Source: Mycobacterium sp. (GTDB lineage: Bacteria > Actinomycetota > Actinomycetes > Mycobacteriales > Mycobacteriaceae). From it: a stretch of DNA of 37,049 bases. The stretch lies in contig JAOPVI010000108.1 of the NCBI GenBank assembly GCA_025966225.1, forward strand, positions 1 through 37,049, read 5' to 3'. Both the position numbers and the translations under genes were made by a program. The stretch's first letter is position 1. Every line of letters starts with the position of its first letter. This document shows positions 25,691 through 33,745 of the stretch, piece by piece. The notes under the pieces were generated by a model, which had not been told where the DNA came from, did no database searches, and saw nothing but the letters and a program-made list of their open reading frames with translations.

Positions 25691-28600
25691 GGTGCGTGTG
25701 GGTTGGGGGGTGGGGAGTGCTTTGCGGTCGAGTTTGCCGCTGGTGGTCAGGGGGAGGGTGTCGAGGTAGTGGAAGTGGGCGGGGACCATGTATTCGGGTA
25801 GGTGTGTGTGCAGGGTTTCGCGTAGGTCGGTGATCAGTGTGGGTGGTGGGTTGTCGGTGACGAGGTAGGCGACGAGTTTTTTGTCGCCGGGGGTGTCTTC
25901 GCGGTCGATGACGGCGACTTGGCTGATGGCTGGGTGTTGGGCGATGGTGGTTTCGATTTCGCCCAATTCGATGCGGAAGCCGCGGATTTTGACTTGTTGG
26001 TCGATGCGGCCGAGGTATTCCAGTTCGCCGCCCTCGAGGCGGCGGGCCAGGTCCCCACTGCGGTACATGCGTCCGCCGTGGAAGGGGTCGGGCAGGAAGC
26101 GTTGGGCGTTGAGGTCGGGGCGTTTGAGGTAGCCGGCGGCGACGCCGGCGCCGGCGATGTAGAGTTCGCCGGCCACGCCGGTGGGGACGGGTTGGCCGTG
26201 GGTGTCGAGTAGGTAGATGCGGATGTCGGTGAATGGGGCGCCGATGATGCTGCCGGCGCCAGCGGTGAGGTCGGCGTGGGTGATGCGTCGTTGGGTGACA
26301 TAGAGGGTGGCCTCGGTGGGGCCGTACATGTTGATGATCTGTGGGGTGTGGTCGCCGTAGCGGTCGAACCAGGGTTGCAGGGTTTGCAGATGCAGCGCCT
26401 CGCCGCACAGCAGGATGTAGCGCAGCGCGAAGTCGCCGCTCGGTGCGGTCTGGTCGGCGTTGATGAACGCCTGGAACCCAGTCGGGGTTTGGGACAGCAC
26501 GGTCACTCGTTCGCGTTCGACCAGTGCGCGGAAGGTGGCCGGGTCGCGGCTGGTGTCGTGGGGCACGACCACCAGGCGCCCGCCGACGAGCAGGGCGCCC
26601 CACAGTTCGGAGACCGAGATGTCGAAGGCGTAGGAGTGCCACAGTGTCCAGACATCGTGGGGGCCGAAGCCGAACTGGGCGATGGTGGAAGCAAAGAGGC
26701 GCAGCACGTTGTGGTGGGTGACCCGTACGCCCTTGGGTTGGCCGGTGGAGCCGGAGGTGTACATGACGTAGGCCAGGTCGTCGCCGCTGCCCGGCACTGC
26801 CGGCGGTGCGGTGGTGGTGCTGGGTGGTAGCGGTTCGTCGAGGCACACGCTATGCACGGGCAGCGCGGCCAGTTCGTCGGTGAACGCGTGTTGGGTCAAG
26901 ACCACACGCACGGCGGCGTCGGAGAGCATGAACGCGACGCGTTCGGTGGGGTAGAGGGGGTCCAGCGGCAGGTAGGCGGCGCCGGCCTTGAGAATGGCCA
27001 GGATGCCGATCACCACCTCGGGGCTGCGTTCGACGCGAAGACCGACCACCTGCCCGGCGCCGACACCCAGGCAGCGTAGGTGGCTGGCCAGCGCCTCGGT
27101 GCGGCGGTCCAGTTCGGCGTAACTCAGTTCCTGGCGCCCCGAGGCGGTGTCGATGCTGACCGCGATCGCCTCTGGGGTCGCCGCGACCTGGCGTGCGAAC
27201 CCGGCGTGCAACGTCGCATCCTGCGTCGGCAACGTCGGAATCGGGTCCTGGCCCACCAACACCGCGCGCTCGGCCGGCGTGAGAAGAGGGAGCTCCAGGA
27301 TGGGCGCCACATCGTCAGCGGCGCGGGCAATCCCATTCAGAAGTGTCGACAGGTGGCCGTCTATGCGCGCGAGCGCGTCCGCGTCGACGGCTCCCGCGTC
27401 GTAGAGCCACTCGTACTCGTCGCCGTCGCGCGGCAGCACGAGCGTCAGCGTATTCGGGCGCGCACGCCGTGATACGCTCTCCGCTCCAAGCATCACCTCG
27501 ACCGCGATTTCGCTTGTACCCGTTCCCTCCGTATCCCGAAGGCTCGGATATCGCGCGGCCAGATCCAGTGCGTAGGCGCCGCGTTCCCGCGCCTTCCGAG
27601 CCTCGACGCGAACGGCGTCGACCGCCTCCGCGCACGTTAGCGACGGGGCCACCTGCATTCGAACCGGAACTCGCTCCGAGACGAGGCCGGGAGCATCCGC
27701 GGCCAGCCTCGTGTGCGCAGGATCCGTAAACCACACGTCGAAGGCGGTGAGATCGCCGATCCTCGACAGGTAGACCCCGAACGCGCCGAAGACGAGATCC
27801 GCTGCGTTCAGATCGCCGCGTCGGTCGAGATACGCCATCACCTCGGGCGCGAGACGGGCCGTACGTGCTGCCGGTGTCGTGGGCCGTTGCGCGCCTTGCC
27901 CGCCCTTCACCAGCGGAATGGTGGCCGGCTGCAACTCGCCGAGGCGCTTCACCCAGAATGGCTCGTAGCGGCTGGTCGCCAGGTCGGCGCTCTCGAGCCG
28001 AGCCGACGCGGACGCGTCGAAGCTCGACATCTGTTGGCCCTCGGCAAGCCCGTGCTTCGCGGCCAGGCTCGTCGGCGTCACGAGCGTGCCGTCGAGCGTC
28101 CGGATGTCGCCGAGCTCGACGTCGTGCGTCGCGGACGCCACGGCGATGCCACCGGCGCCGCACCGCAGAATCGTTCCCGGCTCCTTCTCCGACCGGGTCG
28201 CTAGCGGCCGCGCGTTGCCGACCAGGTAGAGTTCGTTGCCGATCGCGACCTTCGCCGAGCAGAAACGGTTCCGGTACGGGCCGAAGTCGAGCGCGCGCAC
28301 CAGCGCATCGATCCGCTCGGCATCGTCGGAGAACGAGATCACGCCCGCGCGCGCAGGGCGGTCGAGACGCGAGAAATAGGTGCGATCGGCGGCGACCTGC
28401 GGCCGTGGCCGAGCGGTTCCCGCCTCGAGCGCCGGAATGAGCTCAGCGAAGGCGGCGAGCCCCGCCTCGTAACACTTCACGTTCAGCGTGAGCGCCGTCT
28501 CCCTGTCCGAAATCTCGATCGCGCGCTGGTTGAGGATCGCCCCGGCGTCGACCTCCTCGCTGATCATGTGCCAGCTGACGGCGTGCGTCCGCTCGCCATT

Positions 28601-28945
28601 CATCAGCGCCCACGACACGGCGTTCATTCCTGCGTATCTCGGCAGCGGCGCGTCATGAAAATTGATCGCGCCGCGGCGAGGCATCGCGAGCGCCTCGGGC
28701 GGGATGATCTTGAAATTGATGATACTGAAGAGGTAATCGAACTCCTGGCGCGCGAAAAAGGCCGTCATGTCCTCGGCTGGCCCGGCAGTCGGAATCCCGA
28801 CCGACTCCGACCAGACCCGAAGGTCGCGATCTGCTGGCATGACGCCGACGATCCGGTGGCCACGGTCGAGCAGCACCTTAGCGCAGTTGATCGCCAGCGC
28901 GCCTTCGCCGACGACCATGCAACTGAATTCGGTAGAGCTACCCAT
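25349..28945 (-). CDS. Nonribosomal peptide synthetase: formyltransferase - half condensation - adenylation - carrier
   Basis: Enzyme of 1198 residues. Residues 1-200 are a formyltransferase domain with the catalytic set N95, H97 and D133 (INFHDAPLPRYAG, EEVDAGAI), followed by its C-terminal subdomain to about 310. Residues 325-560 match only the second half of a condensation domain and lack HHxxxDG. The adenylation domain (about 575-1075) has YTSGSTGQPKGV at 729-740, FDISVSELWG, INMYGPTEATLY, MYRSGDLARR and the lysine motif TTSGKLDRKAL. The carrier domain has LGGDSFLS with S1128 for the phosphopantetheine arm. It should load an amino acid, formylate its amine using formyl-tetrahydrofolate, and pass it on. 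By eye the pocket reads roughly D-I-S-S-L-C-M-L-Y-K, a code I cannot assign. There is no TE domain. The start has a good GAGGAG site, and the stub frame before it overlaps the start by 8 bases. Confidence 0.93.
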   Translation of the reverse strand: MGSSTEFSCMVVGEGALAINCAKVLLDRGHRIVGVMPADRDLRVWSESVGIPTAGPAEDMTAFFARQEFDYLFSIINFKIIPPEALAMPRRGAINFHDAPLPRYAGMNAVSWALMNGERTHAVSWHMISEEVDAGAILNQRAIEISDRETALTLNVKCYEAGLAAFAELIPALEAGTARPRPQVAADRTYFSRLDRPARAGVISFSDDAERIDALVRALDFGPYRNRFCSAKVAIGNELYLVGNARPLATRSEKEPGTILRCGAGGIAVASATHDVELGDIRTLDGTLVTPTSLAAKHGLAEGQQMSSFDASASARLESADLATSRYEPFWVKRLGELQPATIPLVKGGQGAQRPTTPAARTARLAPEVMAYLDRRGDLNAADLVFGAFGVYLSRIGDLTAFDVWFTDPAHTRLAADAPGLVSERVPVRMQVAPSLTCAEAVDAVRVEARKARERGAYALDLAARYPSLRDTEGTGTSEIAVEVMLGAESVSRRARPNTLTLVLPRDGDEYEWLYDAGAVDADALARIDGHLSTLLNGIARAADDVAPILELPLLTPAERAVLVGQDPIPTLPTQDATLHAGFARQVAATPEAIAVSIDTASGRQELSYAELDRRTEALASHLRCLGVGAGQVVGLRVERSPEVVIGILAILKAGAAYLPLDPLYPTERVAFMLSDAAVRVVLTQHAFTDELAALPVHSVCLDEPLPPSTTTAPPAVPGSGDDLAYVMYTSGSTGQPKGVRVTHHNVLRLFASTIAQFGFGPHDVWTLWHSYAFDISVSELWGALLVGGRLVVVPHDTSRDPATFRALVERERVTVLSQTPTGFQAFINADQTAPSGDFALRYILLCGEALHLQTLQPWFDRYGDHTPQIINMYGPTEATLYVTQRRITHADLTAGAGSIIGAPFTDIRIYLLDTHGQPVPTGVAGELYIAGAGVAAGYLKRPDLNAQRFLPDPFHGGRMYRSGDLARRLEGGELEYLGRIDQQVKIRGFRIELGEIETTIAQHPAISQVAVIDREDTPGDKKLVAYLVTDNPPPTLITDLRETLHTHLPEYMVPAHFHYLDTLPLTTSGKLDRKALPTPQPTRTETANPYLAPRNPAEETIANIWKAVLRVDKVGLDDHFFELGGDSFLSIRVHAQLQDKLDTDLSVVAVLQYPTVRTLARHLTSQNKTATTATATMDRARKQREAFAHQRNLTGRR

Positions 28946-29054
28946 GTGTCACTCCTCGGGTATCTACAAGGGGATCGGCCGTGAAAGTGGACGCGACGAC
29001 AATCGTGCGACGCTGCATCGGCGACATCTCGTAGGTGTCGATTACGTCATCCAT
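28938..29054 (-). pseudogene. Stub of a condensation-domain start (second stub)
   Basis: Short frame beginning MDDVIDTYEMSPMQ, which matches the first residues of condensation domains and of the frameshifted NRPS at 34593 (MDDVVDTYELSPLQ). Homology is then lost (RRTIVVASTF) and a stop follows at 28938, inside the formyl-NRPS start. The ATG lies within the end of the preceding stub. It is 38 residues long and cannot form a domain. Confidence 0.65.
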
Positions 29055-29238
29055 GTGCCATCGTCTCCGGTTCACCGTGCGCCCTTTTCGAAACCGAGCT
29101 GTCGCGCCTCGCCGCAACCAAGCTTGCGGGGCCGAAAAGCGCGCAGGCGTGAAACAACATGCCCTGCTGCAACGGCGCCAACTCATACACATCCACCACA
29201 TCACCGTGGCGATCGATGTCGGTGTCGGTGATCTTCAT
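29047..29238 (-). pseudogene. Stub of a condensation-domain start (first stub)
   Basis: 63-codon frame whose ATG overlaps the PKS stop in ATGA (29238-29235). After a short leader it reads GDVVDVYELAPLQQGMLFHA, a clear condensation-domain beginning, and then diverges to unrelated sequence (CALFGPASLV). At DNA level 29149-29190 matches 34531-34571 closely. The coupling to the PKS stop suggests that a full NRPS gene once followed the PKS here. Only the stub is left. Confidence 0.7.
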
Positions 29239-32200
29239 GCCTGGCCGCTCCGCGCATGGCGTTGCTGCGCTTCGGCGACGAATGCGGCGAATGTCGCGGC
29301 GTGTTCGGGTAGGAGCATGGTGTCCTTGTCGCAGTCGTCAGGTCCGACGAACACCGTGCTGCTCGCGGCGTGGCGGCTCCAGCGCAACGGATGGGCCCAC
29401 GAACGCTTCGACGACTCGCAAGGGATCATGAAGTCGACGTGGCTACTGGACGGTTTCGGTGAATATGCGCGCACCGCGGCCATGGTCGCCCTCTCGACGG
29501 CGGCGCGTCGGATGAGAACTGGATCGGCGGACTCTTCTTGGGGCAGCACCCTGCGGGCGCGTTCGGCGATATAGCGCGCGCGCTCGGCTGCGGGGATCGT
29601 GCGTAGCGCGCGGGCATGGGTCACGAAACGGCTGGTGTATTGCCGGGCTTGGGCCATTTTCCACGGCAAGGGACGACGGTACGAGTTGTAGTATGGCGCG
29701 CCGAACAGAATGAGATTCGTGATAGACGCGCCCGAATCCGTCAGCTGGCGCGCAAGCTCGAACGCGATCGAGCCGCCAGCGCAGTAGCCGGCGATCGACA
29801 TGGGCCCGACGGGCCGGAACGAGCGGATCTGCTCGGCGAAATAGCGGGCTATGTCTTCGACGCGCGTCAGCGGGTCGCTGCCCTCCTCGAGTCCGGGTGG
29901 CTGCAGGCCGAAGAATGGCTGGTCCGGGCCGAGATGCAGCGCGAGTGCGCGATAAGCGAACACGTCGCCGTTGTGCCCGCCCAGGGCGAAGATCGGCGTT
30001 CGCGTCCCGGCGGCTTCGAGCGGCACGATCGCGCGCTGCTGCGCGGTAAGCTGCAGCGCCTCGCGCAGGAACGCGACGCTCGCGTCGCGATTCGCCGGTC
30101 GGTACATGCGCCCAGCGTGGAACGGGTCTGGCACTGTCGCGCTCGTCGAATGATTGATCAGCGCCGGAATCGCCGCTGCGGGTGCAGGTGCCGGAGCGGC
30201 CGTCGGCATCGTCGGCACCGCCGCACCGGGGCGAACGCCGAGCATTTCGAGCTGGCGCGAGATGATCGCGAGCTGCTGCGCGATGCTTGCAAGTGAGCCG
30301 GCGTCGGCGGGCATCACAGTAGGCATCGCGGCCGCCGCTCGTGCGGCGGCGACCGGCGTCGTATCGGGCAACACGTCTTCGGGCAGGGTTGGCAGGATGC
30401 GCTCGACCAACAGGTTCAACGTCGGGACATCCTCGACCAGTGTGCGCAGGGTGATCTCGGTCGCGAACTGCTTCTGCAGTGCGCTGGCCGCCTGCGTGAG
30501 GAACAGCGAATCGAAGCCGATCTCGAGGAAGGTCGTATCGGGTGTGAGAATCGCTGGATCGACGCCGGAGAGATCGGCGAACACCGTTTGCAGGTGCGAT
30601 AGCAGGGCTGCGGATCGGTTGCTGCTGATGACGGTGGTGTCTTGTGTCGGAAGCGAAGTCGGAGCGGTCGCGGCCAGGTGCGTCGCGGCCAATACGGGTT
30701 GTACGGCGGCGGGGACCGCGTCGTTCTCCGGAATCGGATCGACCCAGTGACGGTGGCGCCGGAACGGGTACGTAGGGAGTGGCACGCGGCGACGACGCAC
30801 ACCGCCGTGAAATCTCTGCCAGTCGATGTCGACGTTGCGCGACCAGAGTTGGCCCGCGGACGCAAGCAGGCATTCGATATCTGCGCTCCAATCCTCGCCC
30901 GGATGCATCGACGTCGCGATCAGCTGCGTCGCGAGGCGGCCGTCGTGCTGGCGCGACAGCATCGCGAGCGTCTGGCCGGGACCGACCTCGATGAGCGCGA
31001 GACGGGCATCGACGAGCTCGCCGATTCCACGCGCGAAGTTCACCGGTTCGCGCAATTGTCGTCCCCAGTAGTGTGGGTCGACCGCTTCGTCATTGGTGAT
31101 CGGACGGCCGGTGAGGCTTGAGATCCAGCGCATCTCTGGTGCGCGACGCGGTATCGCGGCGACGATCTTGGTGAACGGCTCGATGACCGGTTCCATCATC
31201 GGGGAGTGATACGCATGCGAGGTATGCAGGCGTCGGTGCGCGACGCCTAACGTGTCGAGCCTCGCTGCGAATGCGTCGATCGCTTCGTCGCAGCCCGAGA
31301 CGACGGTCAGATTCGGTGCGTTGAACGCGGCTATCGACACGTCCGGCGTCATCTCGGCCGTTACCACGTCCGCCGAGGCACGCACGGTGAGCATCCCGCC
31401 AGCCGGCATGTCCTGCATCAGGCGTGCGCGGCGCGCCAGGAGCACCAGAGCGTCGTCGCGCGTGAACGTGCCGCCGATGCACGCGGCGACGTACTCGCCG
31501 ACACTGTGACCGATCATCGCGTCGGGCTTGACGCCCCACGACATCCAGAGCTGCGCCAGCGCGTACTCGACCGTGAACAGCGCCGGCTGCGTGATCACGG
31601 TCCGCCTGAGCGTGGCCTGGGCGGTCTCGCGATCCGATTCGCTCGGGTACAACACGGTGCGAAGATCGATGCCGATCTCCGGCTGCAGTACGCGCGCGCA
31701 GGCGTCGATCGTCTCTCGGAAGAGCGGCTCGGATTCATAGAGCCCGCGGCCCATGTTGACGTATTGCGAACCCTGGCCGGGAAACATGAACGCGATCGGC
31801 GACGGCTCGGCGTCACCGCTGAAATCGTGCACGCGTTTCGTATCGGCGTTTGTCAGCAGCGCTATCGCATCGTCGCGATTACGACAGACGATCGAGCGCC
31901 GATGCTTGAAGCGGCGGCGGCCGACCTGAAGCGTGTACGCGATGTCGGCGAGATCGGCGCTGGTGTCCTGTGCGAGATGATCTTTGAGGCTCTGTGCGGC
32001 GCGATCAAGGGTTTCCGCATCACGCGCCGACAGCAGCAGCAGCTGCTCGGGACGCGACGCGGACGCTGCCGGTTCCCCGAGCGGCGCTTCTTCGAGCACG
32101 ACATGCGCGTTCGTTCCGCCGATGCCGAACGAGCTGACGCCGGCACGGCGTGGTGTCGGCTCCTCGGGCCAGTCGCGTTGCGCTGCGTTGACGAAGAACG

Positions 32201-33404
32201 GCGTGCTCTCGATGCCAAGCTTCGGATTCGGCGATTCGAAGTTGATGCTCGCAGGAAGGACCTTGTGATGCAGCGCGAGCGTCGTCTTGATCAAACCGGC
32301 GACACCGGCCGCGACGTCGAGATGCCCGATGTTCGACTTGATCGAACCGATCGCGCAGAAACCGTTCTCTTCCGCGCCGCCGGCGCGGAAAGCCTGCGTC
32401 AGGCCCGCAATCTCAATCGGATCACCGAGCGCGGTGCCAGTGCCATGCGCTTCGATGTACGAGATCGTCGCGGGATCAATGCCGCCGAGCATCTGCGCCA
32501 TCGAGATCACCTGGGCGTGACCGTCAACACTCGGAGCGGTGAAACCGACCTTCTGGCTGCCGTCATTGTTGAGCGCCGCACCCTTGATAACCGCGTAAAT
32601 CGTGTCGCCGTCCTCGATTGCGTCGCGCAGCCGACGGAGCATGACGATGCCGAGCCCATTGCTGAACACCGTGCCTGCGGCGTCGCGGTCGAACGCACGG
32701 CAGTGGCCGTCCGGCGAAAGGATGGAGCCCTCCTGGTAAAGATAGCCTCGCCGCTGCGGCAGCATGATCGATATGCCGCCGGCGAGTGCCATGTCGCATT
32801 GATATGTCTGCAAACTTTGCACCGCCGTGCAGACCGCGACCAGCGAGGTGGAGCAGGCGTTCTGGATGTTGAGCGCGGGACCCTTGAGGTCGAACTTGTA
32901 CGACACCCGTGTAGCGACGTAGTCGTTCCCGTTGCCCATCATGAGCATAATCGGGCCGAGTGGGTCGGTTATGTCCCTGCGGGACAGCAGGTTCTCCAGG
33001 TAATAGCTGTTGGCCGTCGCGCCGGCGTACACGCCGATGGGGCCGTCGAAGCGCTGCGGGTCGTACCCCGCATGCTCGATCGCCTCCCATGCGGCCTGCA
33101 GGAAGAGACGCTGCTGCGGATCGATGATCTCGGCCTCCTTCGGTGTGAAGCCGAAGAACTCCTCGTCGAACTCGTCCGCGCCGGCGAGCACGCCGCGCGC
33201 GCGGACGTAGTTCGGGTTGGTGCGGGCAAGCATCTCCCCGCCGTGCGCTGGCTCGAGTTCCTCGGCGGTGAAGCGCGTGATGCACTCGCGCCGGTCGAGC
33301 AGGTTCTGCCACAGCGCAGCGACGCTCGGCGATTCGGGAAAACGACCGGCCATGCCGATGATGGCTATGCCGTCGAGTGGATCGTAGGCGTCGGAGTAGG
33401 CCAT
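29235..33404 (-). CDS. Type I polyketide synthase: KS-AT-ACP-TE
   Basis: Protein of 1389 residues. KS (about 1-440) is complete: Cys184 in NACSTSLVAV, His320 in EAHGTGT, His361 in SNIGHLD. AT (about 535-830) has FPGQGSQY, GHSVGEY with Ser634, and HAYHS at 730-734. HAYHS resembles the HAFH of malonyl-specific ATs more than the YASH of methylmalonyl ones. ACP (about 930-1000) has GFDSL with Ser966. A Pro/Ala-rich linker leads to a thioesterase (about 1130-1385) with AGYCAGGSIAFELA, where Cys1208 stands at the nucleophile place usually held by Ser. No KR, DH or ER is present, so one malonate would be added without reduction and the product released. The ATG shares one base with the TAA of the frameshifted NRPS upstream. 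The start MAYSDAYDP is shared with the KS stub at 25344. Confidence 0.94.
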   Translation of the reverse strand: MAYSDAYDPLDGIAIIGMAGRFPESPSVAALWQNLLDRRECITRFTAEELEPAHGGEMLARTNPNYVRARGVLAGADEFDEEFFGFTPKEAEIIDPQQRLFLQAAWEAIEHAGYDPQRFDGPIGVYAGATANSYYLENLLSRRDITDPLGPIMLMMGNGNDYVATRVSYKFDLKGPALNIQNACSTSLVAVCTAVQSLQTYQCDMALAGGISIMLPQRRGYLYQEGSILSPDGHCRAFDRDAAGTVFSNGLGIVMLRRLRDAIEDGDTIYAVIKGAALNNDGSQKVGFTAPSVDGHAQVISMAQMLGGIDPATISYIEAHGTGTALGDPIEIAGLTQAFRAGGAEENGFCAIGSIKSNIGHLDVAAGVAGLIKTTLALHHKVLPASINFESPNPKLGIESTPFFVNAAQRDWPEEPTPRRAGVSSFGIGGTNAHVVLEEAPLGEPAASASRPEQLLLLSARDAETLDRAAQSLKDHLAQDTSADLADIAYTLQVGRRRFKHRRSIVCRNRDDAIALLTNADTKRVHDFSGDAEPSPIAFMFPGQGSQYVNMGRGLYESEPLFRETIDACARVLQPEIGIDLRTVLYPSESDRETAQATLRRTVITQPALFTVEYALAQLWMSWGVKPDAMIGHSVGEYVAACIGGTFTRDDALVLLARRARLMQDMPAGGMLTVRASADVVTAEMTPDVSIAAFNAPNLTVVSGCDEAIDAFAARLDTLGVAHRRLHTSHAYHSPMMEPVIEPFTKIVAAIPRRAPEMRWISSLTGRPITNDEAVDPHYWGRQLREPVNFARGIGELVDARLALIEVGPGQTLAMLSRQHDGRLATQLIATSMHPGEDWSADIECLLASAGQLWSRNVDIDWQRFHGGVRRRRVPLPTYPFRRHRHWVDPIPENDAVPAAVQPVLAATHLAATAPTSLPTQDTTVISSNRSAALLSHLQTVFADLSGVDPAILTPDTTFLEIGFDSLFLTQAASALQKQFATEITLRTLVEDVPTLNLLVERILPTLPEDVLPDTTPVAAARAAAAMPTVMPADAGSLASIAQQLAIISRQLEMLGVRPGAAVPTMPTAAPAPAPAAAIPALINHSTSATVPDPFHAGRMYRPANRDASVAFLREALQLTAQQRAIVPLEAAGTRTPIFALGGHNGDVFAYRALALHLGPDQPFFGLQPPGLEEGSDPLTRVEDIARYFAEQIRSFRPVGPMSIAGYCAGGSIAFELARQLTDSGASITNLILFGAPYYNSYRRPLPWKMAQARQYTSRFVTHARALRTIPAAERARYIAERARRVLPQEESADPVLIRRAAVERATMAAVRAYSPKPSSSHVDFMIPCESSKRSWAHPLRWSRHAASSTVFVGPDDCDKDTMLLPEHAATFAAFVAEAQQRHARSGQA

Positions 33405-33745
33405 TAACGTTTCCCCGTCAGGTTGCGTTGGTGTGCAAGGGCTTCGCGTTGTTTGCGTGCGCGGTCCATGGTTGCGGTTGCCGTTGTGGCAATCTTGTTT
33501 TGGCTGGTGAGGTGGCGTGCGAGGGTGCGCACCGTCGGATACTGCAGCAGCGCGACGATGGGTAGGTCGGCGCGGAGTCTGTTGGTTAGTTGTGCGTGCA
33601 CCCGGATGCTGAGGAATGAGTCGCCGCCCAGCTCGAAGAAGTGGTCGTCGAGGCCGACCCTGTCGACGCGCAGCACGGCCTTCCAGATGTTCGCGATGGT
33701 TTCCTCGGCTGGGTTGCGTGGCCCGAGGTAGGGGCTGCCGCTTTC
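33073..33745. repeat. Duplicated carrier-domain/KS junction, right copy
   Basis: Partner of 25006-25690. Here both sides continue into gene sequence: into the whole KS on one side and into a condensation-domain fragment on the other. The start-stop spacing differs: TAATG here, versus TGA and then ATG 4 bases later in the left copy. The two copies have therefore drifted. Confidence 0.85.

Noticed and set aside
25020..26846. 608-codon frame on the same strand as the NRPS
   Set aside because: Same-strand shadow of the adenylation domain with Pro/Arg/His repeats. It is kept only as evidence of codon bias.
28938..29238. Condensation-start stubs as real docking peptides
   Set aside because: They keep condensation-domain residues rather than a docking pattern and then run into unrelated sequence. 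Decay is the simpler explanation.
31506..33407. 633-codon + strand frame opposite the PKS
   Set aside because: It lies opposite an intact KS-AT with all catalytic motifs. Its sequence is Arg/Asp-rich antisense.
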